Shown: in pieces, positions 1 through 7,940 of the stretch
Numbering within the stretch: position 1 is the stretch's first letter
How the letters are laid out: the number at the start of each line of letters is the position of its first letter
Assembly: GCA_019307645.1 (NCBI GenBank)
Contig: JAFDJF010000149.1
Location: 1-9,407, forward strand
DNA: 9,407 nt
Direction of reading: 5' to 3'
DNA from: Deltaproteobacteria bacterium
GTDB taxonomy: Bacteria; Desulfobacterota; DSM-4660; Desulfatiglandales; Desulfatiglandaceae
Notes under the pieces: generated by a model
Databases searched by the model: none
Seen by the model: only the letters and a program-made list of their open reading frames with translations
Told to the model about the DNA's origin: nothing
Translations under genes and position numbers: made by a program

Positions 1-610
1 GAACGAAGCGGAGGCCCTGTTCGCCCAAAAGGGCTTTCACGGTGTCACCGTCCGGGAAATTACTGAGGCCGCCAACTGCAACCTGGCTGCAGTGAATTAC
101 CACTTTGGAAATAAATGGAACCTCTATCTTGCGGTGTTCCAATTCAGGTGGCTGCCCCGGGCCCGACGTGTGCGAGAAAGTGTCATAAAGGAGCTTGAAA
201 AACATGAGTCCCCGTCACGAACAGAAGTCGTCAAAGCCCTGTCCCAGGCCTTCCTTAAGGGGCCCCTGGCAGATGATGAACGCACGCGACACTCCCTGCT
301 CATAATTAGAGAACTGGCCGAACCCACAGAGGCATTTGAGTTGGTGGCTGAAGAGGCTCTACGGCCGTTGTTTAGTGTAATCGCAGAACATTTACGGCCC
401 GTTATGCCCCCCGAAATGGGGGAAGAACGTCTGAACTTCAACATCCTCAGTATCTTTGCCATGGTAACTTACTTCAATCTGGCCCGAGCAGCCGTAACCA
501 ATATTACAGGCCAGGAATACGACCAGGATTTCAAGACAATGCTTGTGGAGCATATTGTAAACTTTTCCCTAAAAGGTCTGAGCGCATGCGAAGAGGGACA
601 TCTACTGTGA
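1..610 (+). CDS. TetR-family transcriptional regulator, CecR-like C-terminus (5' partial)
   Basis: The frame is open from base 2 to the TGA at 608-610, giving 202 visible residues; the true start lies upstream of the window, probably 10-20 codons away by comparison with usual family length. The visible N-terminus is the end of a TetR helix-turn-helix: LFAQKGFHGVTVREI, then AANCNLAAVNYHFGNK and LYLAVF, where the YHFGNK stretch is the family's most conserved part. The GTG at base 92 lies inside this DNA-binding domain and is not the start. The C-terminal part (RELAEPTEAFELVAEEALRP and following) resembles, from memory, the ligand domain of the CecR/YbiH (DUF1956) group, whose members often sit beside efflux genes. 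It overlaps the next gene, so it is probably co-transcribed with the pump and represses the operon; the operator would lie outside the window. TetR assignment is firm; the subgroup is tentative. Confidence 0.9.
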   Translation, partial: NEAEALFAQKGFHGVTVREITEAANCNLAAVNYHFGNKWNLYLAVFQFRWLPRARRVRESVIKELEKHESPSRTEVVKALSQAFLKGPLADDERTRHSLLIIRELAEPTEAFELVAEEALRPLFSVIAEHLRPVMPPEMGEERLNFNILSIFAMVTYFNLARAAVTNITGQEYDQDFKTMLVEHIVNFSLKGLSACEEGHLL

Positions 611-2046
611 GACTCGCACATTGTCAAATAATAACTGTGTTAGCCATATTTTTGGTGCCAATGGGATGCATAAAGATGGGGCCGGATTTTCAAACGCCCC
701 AACTTGGGATCCATGAGCCGGAAACATACCAATATGCCGACTCCGGTGAAAAACCGTCACAAACGGAAGGCGCTTGGTGGCATGTTTTCAACAATACCGA
801 GATAACCCAGCTGGCTGATGATGTTATAAAATACAACCTGGATATAAGAAAAGCCGCTGCAAGAGTTCTTGAAGTGCAATCCCAATTGGTCGGGACCAGG
901 GCCGACCGGTTTCCAAGCCTGGGCTTCAATGCCGAGGCTAAAAAGCAAAAAAGACCAATCATTGGTATCATCCCGGGCGATAGTTTTACGGTAAGAAGCG
1001 AGACCCATACGCTCTCGTTGCCCGCCTCGTTTGAACTGGACCTGTGGGGCCGACTGGCACGGGCCGAGGAAGCGGCCAGGGCAGACCTCCTGCAGGCGGA
1101 AGAAAATCATCTGACCATCGTACACTCTGTTGTAGCAGAAGCGGTTGCGCTTTATCTGCAGATGGAATCTTATGAACGACGCATACAGATTACAGAAGAC
1201 ACCATTGAAAATTTTCAACGAAACCTTGCTCTGATCAAAAGTCGATATGAAAGAGGGCTTTCTTCAATCCTGGACCTGAAGCAGGCCGGCAGAATCCTGG
1301 CACAGGCTGAAACCGCCCTGCCCCCCCTGCGTCAGGAACTGGGTATCACACAACAGAATATGGCCGTACTGATGGGGACCTATCCCAAAACCCGGCCCCC
1401 GCGAACCCAACCGGAAGATTATTTTAAACATCTGGATCCTGTCCCGCCCGGACTGACGTCCGAACTGCTATTGACCCGACCGGATATCAAAGCGGCAGAG
1501 GCCGGCCTGAAATCCCTGAATGCCGGGATTGGTGTGGCCAAGGCCAGCCGATTCCCAAGGATTACCCTGACGGGCAGCTTCGGGTACACCAGTGCAGACT
1601 TGAACCGGCTTCTCAACCGTGAAAGCGAGTTATGGAGTCTGGCTGCCGGGGTCACGCAACCGTTGTTTGATGCAGGCAAACTGAAGGCAGGCCAAAAGGC
1701 TGCGGAGGCAAGGTATCAGCAGGGCCTGGCCGAATATGCCAAAATAGTATTGACTGCCTTTTCCGAAGTGGAAAGAGCACTTTTGACCCGACAGGAACAG
1801 CTGGAACGACGGGACAGTGTATTGAATTTTCTAGCACAAGCGCGGGCAGTGCAAAATATAGCTGAAGCACGTTATGTGCGGGGACTGACCGATTACCTGA
1901 CAGTGCTGGATTCCCAGCAGACCCGGTTTCAAGCCGAACAGGACCTGGTCACTGTTGATCTGGTCTTACTGACTAACCGAGTCAGTCTGCACCGTGCCTT
2001 GGCTACTGGATGGACTGACATGAATACAGCGAGTTACACACCATGA
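607..2046 (+). CDS. RND efflux outer membrane lipoprotein, NodT/OprM family
   Basis: This is the outer membrane channel of a tripartite efflux pump, the TolC-like factor that carries substrate through periplasm and outer membrane. With the GTG start at 607 the protein has 479 residues and opens with a short hydrophobic signal ending in VPMGC; the Cys (residue 21) would be lipidated, followed by the family-typical GPDFQTP. The box is slightly unusual, with Pro and Met before Gly-Cys. Two OEP repeats are visible: FELDLWGR in the first; LLTRPDIKAAEAGL, FPRITLTGSFGY, QPLFDAGK, YVRGLTDYLTVLDSQQ and the final ATGW in the second. Two starts are possible. ATG 586 has AAAAGG nine bases upstream; GTG 607 has GAGGGA eight bases upstream and gives a GTGA overlap with the regulator's stop, matching the other junctions of this operon, so I prefer 607. 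The stop overlaps the adaptor start. Family assignment is firm; substrate unknown. Confidence 0.93.
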   Translation: MRLAHCQIITVLAIFLVPMGCIKMGPDFQTPQLGIHEPETYQYADSGEKPSQTEGAWWHVFNNTEITQLADDVIKYNLDIRKAAARVLEVQSQLVGTRADRFPSLGFNAEAKKQKRPIIGIIPGDSFTVRSETHTLSLPASFELDLWGRLARAEEAARADLLQAEENHLTIVHSVVAEAVALYLQMESYERRIQITEDTIENFQRNLALIKSRYERGLSSILDLKQAGRILAQAETALPPLRQELGITQQNMAVLMGTYPKTRPPRTQPEDYFKHLDPVPPGLTSELLLTRPDIKAAEAGLKSLNAGIGVAKASRFPRITLTGSFGYTSADLNRLLNRESELWSLAAGVTQPLFDAGKLKAGQKAAEARYQQGLAEYAKIVLTAFSEVERALLTRQEQLERRDSVLNFLAQARAVQNIAEARYVRGLTDYLTVLDSQQTRFQAEQDLVTVDLVLLTNRVSLHRALATGWTDMNTASYTP

Positions 2047-3230
2047 GTCATAAAAAGAAAAGATTGATATATATTCTGGTAATAATCGTTTTTTTGTTCC
2101 TTGGCTTTTCCGGTTTTCGGATTCTCAAAACCCACAAAAACACTATCAAAAAAACCAGGCCGGAGGTTTTAGCCCCCATGGTCAAAACCGTAACGGTTAA
2201 AGCAGGGAAACAATCTATCAGTATCTCAGGGGAGGGCACGGTCAGGCCTTTAAATGAAATCTCTCTGGTGCCTCAGGTTGGTGGTAAAATTCAATATGTC
2301 GCCCCTTTTCTCGTGAATGGCGGCGCATTCAAAAAAGACGATACCTTATTGCGCATAGAGCCCATTGATTACGAACTGGCTGTGACCTTGGCCAAGGCCA
2401 AAGTGAAAAGCTCTGAAAGTCTGCTTCAATTGGCCGAGCAGCAGACCGAAGCAGCTAAAGAAGAATGGCGTACGCATTACGCCGACGGTACAAATCAGAG
2501 CGCCCCCCCGCCACCATTGGTGGCTAAAGAGCCCCAACTGTCCGCTGCAAAGGCCAAACTGGAGGCCGACAATGCAGATCTAAACAAGGCTCTTTTGAGT
2601 CTGGAAAGGACCGAACTCAAGGCCCCGTTCAACGGAAGAGTTAGCCATGAAAATGTGGATATCGGCCAATATGTTTCACCCGGACAGAGCCTTGCCACAC
2701 TCTATTCCACAGATGCTGCAGAAATTGTGCTTCCCCTTGAAGAAGAGGATCTGGCCTGGTTTCACGTGCCGGGCTTTACGTCCGACAATAGCCCGGTGTC
2801 TTCGGCAACGGTCATGGCGAGAATCGCCGGGCAGACGCTGTCGTGGCGGGGAGAAGTTGTTCGTGCCGAAGGAAAGCTCGACGCGCGTACCCGAATGATT
2901 AATGTGGTGGTTCGTGTAAACAAACCCTATGCCAAAAAACCACCCCTTGCCCTGGGTCTCTTTGTCACCGTGCGTATTGAGGGACGCACCCTGCCCCATG
3001 CCGCTTTAATACCCCGGTCGGCCTTACGCCAGGGTAACATGGTATGGGTCGTTGACAAAAACAACCGGCTGCATTTCAGAAAAGTGGAAGTGGCCCGTTT
3101 TCAGGGAGATAACATTATTATTAACTCCGGGCTGGAAGGCGGGGAATCGGTTGTCGTCACATTACTAAGGGTGGTCACCGACGGTATGGTTGTTCGGGAC
3201 GCTTCATTAAATGAAGGAGACAGGTCGTGA
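2043..3230 (+). CDS. RND efflux periplasmic adaptor (membrane fusion protein, HlyD-like)
   Basis: The 395-residue protein is the adaptor that joins the inner membrane pump to the outer membrane channel. A basic N-terminus (SHKKKR) and a hydrophobic segment at about residues 8-27 act as signal anchor; no lipobox is visible. The first half of the lipoyl-like domain is at about 71-110 (VPQVGGKI, VNGGAFKKDDTLLRI), a helical hairpin spans about 111-190, and the second lipoyl half follows (LERTELKAPFNGRV, then DIGQYVSPGQSLATLYS, about 187-222). Beta-barrel and membrane-proximal domains follow to the end. A proline run at about 155-158 sits in the hairpin turn before KEPQL; I recall a related sequence in this adaptor subgroup, so it is probably normal. 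The start codon overlaps the preceding stop as ATGA and has only a weak ribosome binding site, consistent with translational coupling. The 3' end overlaps the pump gene as GTGA. Confidence 0.93.
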   Translation: MSHKKKRLIYILVIIVFLFLGFSGFRILKTHKNTIKKTRPEVLAPMVKTVTVKAGKQSISISGEGTVRPLNEISLVPQVGGKIQYVAPFLVNGGAFKKDDTLLRIEPIDYELAVTLAKAKVKSSESLLQLAEQQTEAAKEEWRTHYADGTNQSAPPPPLVAKEPQLSAAKAKLEADNADLNKALLSLERTELKAPFNGRVSHENVDIGQYVSPGQSLATLYSTDAAEIVLPLEEEDLAWFHVPGFTSDNSPVSSATVMARIAGQTLSWRGEVVRAEGKLDARTRMINVVVRVNKPYAKKPPLALGLFVTVRIEGRTLPHAALIPRSALRQGNMVWVVDKNNRLHFRKVEVARFQGDNIIINSGLEGGESVVVTLLRVVTDGMVVRDASLNEGDRS

Positions 3231-6200
3231 GGGGCTTTGTTGCATGGTTTGCCGAAAATCACGTGGCAGCCAATCTGCTGATGATCTTTATACTGGTGGC
3301 CGGTACCATTACGGTGATGACCATGAAATTGGAGGTCTTCCCGGAATTTTCCATGGACCGTATCACCATCACCACCGAATATATCGGCGCTTCGCCCGCC
3401 GAGGTGGAAGAGGGCATCATCCGAAAGATTGAGGAAAATGTGGCAGGACTGGCCGGCATCAAACGAATCGATTCCACTGCCAGGGAAGGATACGGCTCCG
3501 TCGTCATAGAGGTGATGAAGGGCTGGAACCTGCAGACCCTCCTGGACGAAGTAAAGGCCGAAGTGGACCGCATTACCACCTTCCCGAATGAGGCGGAAAA
3601 ACCCGTGGTTCGGGAACTCACCCGGCGACACGAAGTCATCGACCTGGCCGTGTATGGTGATGCGCCCGAGGCGACCATCAAGGAATTGGCTGAAAATCTC
3701 AAAGACGAGATCACCAATCTACCCGGCATCACCCTGGCCGAGCTTGCCGGCGTGCGCGAGGCCGAAATTCACATTGAAATTTCAGAAAAGACACTCCGCC
3801 GCTATGGGCTTACTCTGGGTAAAGTGGCGGATATTGTGAGACGGGCAAGCCTCGATCTGCCTGCGGGCAACGTCAAGACAAAATCCGGTGAGATCCTGAT
3901 CCGGACCAAGGGCAGGCGCTACTATGCCGCAGACTACCGGGACGTGGCCGTGATCACCCGGCCGGATGGAAGTAAAGTCATACTGGGGCAAATTGCCACA
4001 TTAAAAGACGGGTTCAGGGACATCGATATCTCTGCCCGGTTTCAGGGAAAACCCGCCATCATCATCCAGGTTTACAGGGTGGCCGACCAAAACGCACTTG
4101 ATGTGTCCGATACCGTCAAAACCTACATCAAAGATATTCGCTCCAGTCTGCCCGAGGGAATGGACATCGGATATTATGGCGACAGATCAGAAATCCTGCG
4201 GAGCCGCATACAACTCCTGCTTAAAAACATGACCCTGGGCCTTATTCTGGTCAGCATTATTCTGGGCCTTTTCCTGAATCTCCGGCTCGCTTTCTGGGTC
4301 ACCCTCGGGATACCCATATCCTTTGCAGTCGGGCTGATTATTTTGCCCAGATTTGATGTGTCCATCAACATGATCTCTTTGTTTGCCTTTATTATGGTGC
4401 TCGGTATTGTTGTGGATGACGCCATCATCATTGGCGAGAACATATTTCGCAAACAAGAGGATGGGTTGGAACATCTAAACGCTGCGGTGGAAGGGGCTTT
4501 GGAGGTGGGAAGACCGGTGATCTTTGCTGTTCTGACCACAGTAGTAGCATTTTGGCCGCTGCTCTTGGGGGGCGGCAATATGGGAAAAATCATTCGCGCC
4601 CTGCCGGTCGTTGTTATTGTTGTATTGATGGGCTCCCTGGTTGAGGCGCTGATGATCTTGCCGGCGCATCTGTCCGGCGGCAGACAAAAACAAGCCGGGA
4701 GCATAGAAAACCCGAAAAAAGGGACACCGGTGGCCCGGTGGTTGATACGGTTCATCAACGGTCCTTACACCCGGTTGCTGAATTTCTGCATCAGGTGGCG
4801 TTATGCATCGGTTGCCCTGGGCATCGCCATTCTGATGTTGACCCTCGGAATATGGCAGGGGGGATGGCTTAAATTCACGTTTTTCCCAAAAGTGGAAAGC
4901 GATGTGTTGACCTGCACCCTGACCATGCCTTCGGGCACACCGGTAACCCGCACGGGTGAGGTGGTCACACATCTGGAACAAACGGCCAAAGAATTCTTGA
5001 CAGAGATGGACAAAAAAAGACCTGAAAATGCGCCATCCCTTTTCGAACACAGCGTCTCCCTTATCGGATTGCACATTGGCCGCCATGGGCCCGGTTCCGG
5101 ATCTGCACAAATTGGCGGGCACCTGGCCCAAGTCTTCATACAGCTCCTGGAGGGCGAAAACCGGGATGCCAGGTCTGACCGTCTGGCCGTTCTGTGGCGT
5201 GAAAAAGCAGGATCTATCCCGGATGCCGAGTCAATTACCTTTTCCAGTGATTTGTTCAGCATGGGCAGTCCTGTTGAAATTCACCTGTCTCTGGATAATC
5301 ACGACCAGCTTGTTGCCGCTGCGGAAGATCTCAAGGGAGAGCTGGCAAATTATCCGGGCGTATTTGACATACAAGACAGTTTTCTCCCCGGTAAAAAGGA
5401 GATGCAACTCAAGCTCAAACCCGCAGCACGGAGTCTGGGCCTGACATTGAGCGACCTGGCACAGCAGGTGCGGCATGCATTTTACGGAGCCGAGGCCCTG
5501 CGTTTGCAACGGGATCAGGATGAGGTCAAGGTCCTGGTTCGCTACCCGGAAGCCGAGCGTCAGTCCCTGAGCTATGTCGAAGATATGCGCATTCGAGCTT
5601 CTGACGGGTCTGAGGCGCCGTTCAATCAGGTCGCCCAGGTAAGGATGGAACAAGGCTATGCCACCATTGAACGCGCCCAGCGCCGAAGGGTCATCAAAGT
5701 CTTCGCCGACGTTGATGAAACCGTTTCAAACGCCAATGACGTGCGCACGGAATTGGAGTCCGGATTTTTGCAGCAGTTGAAAAACCGATATCCGGGACTT
5801 CGATATGTCATTGAAGGAGAAGGAAAAGAGCAGAAAGAGACCTTTCAAGATGTAGGCAAAGGTTTTGCCATCGCTATCCTGGGCATCTATGCCCTTCTGG
5901 CCATTCCCTTCAGATCGTTTACCCAGCCCCTCGTCGTCCTGTCTGCAATCCCTTTCGGCATCGTAGGCGCCATGTTCGGGCATATCATCATGGGGCATAA
6001 CCTCTGCATGTTGAGTGTGTTCGGAATCCTGGGCGCCGCCGGCGTTGTGGTCAATGACTCTCTGGTTCTGATTCACGCCACCAACCGGATCCGCAGTCAG
6101 GGTGTTCGCCCCGTTGATGCGGTATGCCAGGCAGGACCTTTACGATTTCGTGCCATCATCCTCACATCTTTGACAACCTTCGCCGGACTCACACCCATGC

Positions 6201-6394
6201 TTCTGGAACGTAGCATGCAGGCCCAGTTCTTGATCCCCATGGCAATAAGCCTTGCCTTCGGCGTGCTCTTTGCCACAGGAATCACACTGCTGCTGGTCCC
6301 GTGCGGATATGTGATCATGGACGACATCCATAACCTCCTGGCAGGACTGAAAGACAAAGTCTTTGGCCCCGCCGGCGGCGAGGCCGGTGTATAA
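3227..6394 (+). CDS. RND efflux permease (AcrB/HAE-like inner membrane pump)
   Basis: This 1055-residue protein is the proton-driven pump of the complex, with the full family length and two homologous halves. The first membrane helix is at about residues 13-31 (NLLMIFILVAG); helices 2-6 run from about 335; helix 7 is near 525-540; helices 8-12 fill the C-terminus. The large periplasmic loops carry typical stretches such as FPEFSMDRI and, after helix 7, FFPKVESD and MPSGTPVTRT. Helix 4 keeps the proton-relay acid pair, Asp397-Asp398 in GIVVDDAIIIGEN. In helix 10 the position held by the relay lysine in AcrB is Asn943, in GVVVNDSLVLI, a variant I recall from a separate subgroup of RND pumps. 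The GTG start overlaps the adaptor stop and has AAGGAG at 3214-3219, seven bases upstream. The gene is intact with no frameshift. Drug, bile-like or lipid substrates are all possible; the sequence does not decide. CusA-like metal export is unlikely given these motifs. Confidence 0.94.
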   Translation: MRGFVAWFAENHVAANLLMIFILVAGTITVMTMKLEVFPEFSMDRITITTEYIGASPAEVEEGIIRKIEENVAGLAGIKRIDSTAREGYGSVVIEVMKGWNLQTLLDEVKAEVDRITTFPNEAEKPVVRELTRRHEVIDLAVYGDAPEATIKELAENLKDEITNLPGITLAELAGVREAEIHIEISEKTLRRYGLTLGKVADIVRRASLDLPAGNVKTKSGEILIRTKGRRYYAADYRDVAVITRPDGSKVILGQIATLKDGFRDIDISARFQGKPAIIIQVYRVADQNALDVSDTVKTYIKDIRSSLPEGMDIGYYGDRSEILRSRIQLLLKNMTLGLILVSIILGLFLNLRLAFWVTLGIPISFAVGLIILPRFDVSINMISLFAFIMVLGIVVDDAIIIGENIFRKQEDGLEHLNAAVEGALEVGRPVIFAVLTTVVAFWPLLLGGGNMGKIIRALPVVVIVVLMGSLVEALMILPAHLSGGRQKQAGSIENPKKGTPVARWLIRFINGPYTRLLNFCIRWRYASVALGIAILMLTLGIWQGGWLKFTFFPKVESDVLTCTLTMPSGTPVTRTGEVVTHLEQTAKEFLTEMDKKRPENAPSLFEHSVSLIGLHIGRHGPGSGSAQIGGHLAQVFIQLLEGENRDARSDRLAVLWREKAGSIPDAESITFSSDLFSMGSPVEIHLSLDNHDQLVAAAEDLKGELANYPGVFDIQDSFLPGKKEMQLKLKPAARSLGLTLSDLAQQVRHAFYGAEALRLQRDQDEVKVLVRYPEAERQSLSYVEDMRIRASDGSEAPFNQVAQVRMEQGYATIERAQRRRVIKVFADVDETVSNANDVRTELESGFLQQLKNRYPGLRYVIEGEGKEQKETFQDVGKGFAIAILGIYALLAIPFRSFTQPLVVLSAIPFGIVGAMFGHIIMGHNLCMLSVFGILGAAGVVVNDSLVLIHATNRIRSQGVRPVDAVCQAGPLRFRAIILTSLTTFAGLTPMLLERSMQAQFLIPMAISLAFGVLFATGITLLLVPCGYVIMDDIHNLLAGLKDKVFGPAGGEAGV

Positions 6395-6439
6395 GCAACC
6401 ATATTTTTTTTGACTAGTTAAAGGGTCTTCACTATATTG

Positions 6440-6501
6440 AGGGTTCCCTTGAGCAAATTGTTCAGCGCGAGCCCTAAGGGTTCCTTTGAGCAAATTATTC
6501 A
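6440..6501. repeat. Pair of 25-bp imperfect direct repeats
   Basis: Two 25-base units at 6440-6464 and 6477-6501 differ at only two positions and share the core TTGAGCAAATT. They are separated by 12 bases, a 37-base period. The second unit also lies in a small dyad, CCTTTGA at 6483-6489 with TCAAAGG at 6499-6505. The pair lies 46 bases after the pump gene stop. Purpose unknown: paired protein-binding sites, or a decayed tandem repeat. Confidence 0.7.
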
Positions 6502-6523
6502 AAGGTACAACCAGTCATTTAAG

Positions 6524-6654
6524 ACGATTTCGGAAAAAGTCTGGACTCCGGTGAAAACCGGAGTCCAGACCAAATGGAACCATTTGATATAACTGGATTC
6601 TCCGATAAATCGGAAAATGACGAGAAATGGTGTTTTCCGACTTTTTACGAGACC
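6524..6654. repeat. Candidate small insertion (MITE-like), palindrome-rich, about 131 bp
   Basis: The block lies between two identical 10-base copies of GTCATTTAAG at 6514-6523 and 6655-6664, which may be a target-site duplication. Its ends are imperfect inverted repeats: TCGGAAAAAGTC near the left end matches TCGTAAAAAGTC read from the right end on the other strand (11 of 12). Inside is a chain of dyads: the 13-bp hairpin at 6539-6570, CAAATGG/CCATTTG at 6571-6586, TCCGAT/ATCGGA at 6601-6614, and TCGGAAAA/TTTTCCGA at 6610-6640. No protein is encoded. It ends just before the ribosome binding site of the next gene, so it may supply that gene's leader. Confidence 0.5.
6539..6570 (-). terminator. 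Strong 13-bp hairpin with U-tract on the minus strand
   Basis: GTCTGGACTCCGG at 6539-6551 pairs perfectly with 6558-6570 around a 6-base loop (TGAAAA). Read on the minus strand, the stem is followed at once by TTTTT, the form of an intrinsic terminator; read on the plus strand there is no T run after it. No minus-strand gene is visible that would need it. It may end antisense transcription, or simply be part of the repeat block around it. Confidence 0.4.
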
Positions 6655-6661
6655 GTCATTT

Positions 6662-6667
6662 AAGGGG
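6662..6667 (+). promoter_or_regulatory. Ribosome binding site that sets the PerM-family start
   Basis: AAGGGG lies nine bases before ATG 6677. It decides the start against the upstream in-frame ATG 6617, which would add 20 residues translated from repeat sequence with no family resemblance. Confidence 0.7.
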
Positions 6668-6676
6668 TGCAGAATA

Positions 6677-7729
6677 ATGAAAGAACAGCTTGGCTCCAGG
6701 TTTTTCATCGTATTCCTGCTCTGCTCTCTCGTTCTTCTATTGGGCCTTTTCTGGGCCTATATTTCCGCTATTGTGCTGGCGCTTCTTATTGCAAGTGTGT
6801 TCTATCCCATTTATTCCTGGGTTAAACGGCGACTCAAAGACCGCGAGACTTCTGCTTCTCTTTTCATGACCTTATTTATCTTTCTGGTCCTGATCATTCC
6901 TGTAACCTGGTTTGTCACTACCCTCTCCAACGAAGCCTTTGAATTCTACAACACCACCCGCGACACGGTTTCCCTGCAAAAGATTCAGGAGGCCATGGAA
7001 AGTGACTCCATATGGATTCAACGGATCAAAAAGATCGGAAACATGGTGGGCATTGAATTCACACCGGAAACACTTGAAACGCTCACCGCCACCGTGGGGA
7101 AGAAAGTCGGCCTATTTTTGTACGATCAGGGCCGCGCTATGGCTTCGAATATCTTCAACATCCTGGTGCATTTCTTTCTTATGATGATGACCATCTACTA
7201 TCTGTTTCGGGATGGCATGCGCCTCAAGGACTACATTGGCCGGCTTCTGCCCGTCCCCAAAGAACAGATGGAAAAGGTCGTGGATACGTTTCAGGAGATG
7301 GGCAGGGCAATCATTATCGGTAACGGGTTGGCCGGGGCGGTTCAGGGAGTACTGGGCGGGTTTGGTTTCTTTTTTTTCGGATTGCCTTCCCCCTTCCTTT
7401 GGGGGTCTGTCATTGCCTTCATGGCCTTTCTCCCGGTCATCGGAGCGTCCATTGTCTTTGTTCCGGCTGGTGTTATCCTGATGCTCCATGGAGAAGTGGG
7501 GACAGGTATCGGCTTTCTCATATACAATATTTTCTATAGTTCAATCATTGAATACCTGGTCAAACCCCGGGTAATCGGTCAAGGGATGCAGATGAATTCG
7601 CTCCTTGTATTTATCGGGATTATTGGAGGGATAAAGCTTTTTGGCATCCTGGGCATTATTTACGGCCCGTTGATCATTACCATATTCCTGACCGTGGCTG
7701 AGATATACAGGCTGGAATATAAACCCTAA
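6677..7729 (+). CDS. AI-2E transporter family (PerM/YdiK-like) membrane protein
   Basis: The 350-residue protein belongs to the PerM/AI-2E exporter family (PF01594), polytopic inner membrane proteins with about seven or eight helices. Known members have varied roles, including export of autoinducer-2 (TqsA) and Na+/H+ exchange, so the substrate here is not determined. Visible features are two hydrophobic segments in the first 50 residues followed by FYPIYSWVKRR, another segment at about 63-82, a long soluble stretch at about 85-150, and the conserved C-terminal half: PVIGASIVFVPAGVILML, then KPRVIGQGMQMNSLLVFIG, and GILGIIYGPL near the end. The start was chosen by the AAGGGG site. It is 282 bases after the efflux operon with repeats between, so it is probably a separate transcription unit although co-directional. 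It is intact, of normal length, and followed 18 bases later by a MITE-like repeat. Confidence 0.9.
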   Translation: MKEQLGSRFFIVFLLCSLVLLLGLFWAYISAIVLALLIASVFYPIYSWVKRRLKDRETSASLFMTLFIFLVLIIPVTWFVTTLSNEAFEFYNTTRDTVSLQKIQEAMESDSIWIQRIKKIGNMVGIEFTPETLETLTATVGKKVGLFLYDQGRAMASNIFNILVHFFLMMMTIYYLFRDGMRLKDYIGRLLPVPKEQMEKVVDTFQEMGRAIIIGNGLAGAVQGVLGGFGFFFFGLPSPFLWGSVIAFMAFLPVIGASIVFVPAGVILMLHGEVGTGIGFLIYNIFYSSIIEYLVKPRVIGQGMQMNSLLVFIGIIGGIKLFGILGIIYGPLIITIFLTVAEIYRLEYKP

Positions 7730-7747
7730 TGTCAATGCCATTAACTT

Positions 7748-7898
7748 GTGCCCATCCATAAATGGTCTTTTTGCCCAATATCTGCGTTATGCGAAAAAAA
7801 TAATCCTCGGAATATCAACTATATGCCTGCGGTTATTTTTTTCGCACGCCTTGATCTTGAATGATCTTGAACTAAAATCCGTATTTACGGACGGACAC
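7748..7898. repeat. MITE-like palindromic repeat, copy 1 (complete)
   Basis: The roughly 151-bp element starts GTGCCCATCCATAAAT; the reverse complement of its right end is GTGTCCGTCCGTAAAT, an inverted end of 16 bp with three mismatches. The hexamer TAACTT directly flanks both sides (7742-7747 and 7899-7904), an apparent target-site duplication. The interior folds: TGCGAAAAAAATAA at 7790-7803 pairs perfectly with 7833-7846. A tandem 10-base duplication (GATCTTGAAT, GATCTTGAAC) lies at 7853-7872, and a terminal dyad TCCGTA/TACGGA at 7878-7891. No coding capacity. The first 111 bases match 9297-9407 at 107 positions. Confidence 0.8.
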
Positions 7899-7940
7899 TA
7901 ACTTAACGATTTTTTTTAAATTGCACCATCAGACTTTACT

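Noticed and set aside
4174..4758. Long minus-strand open frame (194 codons) inside the pump gene, and similar long antisense frames elsewhere
   Set aside because: The translations have no family resemblance, are rich in Arg, Ser and Thr, and lie wholly opposite well-conserved plus-strand coding sequence.
6395..6420. Intrinsic terminator after the pump gene at the T-run
   Set aside because: There is a run of eight T's, but no GC-rich stem directly before it outside the coding sequence.
6440..6501. CRISPR array
   Set aside because: Only two units with a 12-base spacer and no cas genes; does not meet any CRISPR pattern.
6584..6612. Promoter with TTGATA at 6584-6589 for the PerM-family gene
   Set aside because: The best -10 candidates match only three of six bases at normal spacing, or four of six at too short a spacing.
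6617..6676. Upstream ATG start for the PerM-family protein
   Set aside because: No ribosome binding site, and the added residues are translated from repeat sequence; ATG 6677 has AAGGGG at good spacing.
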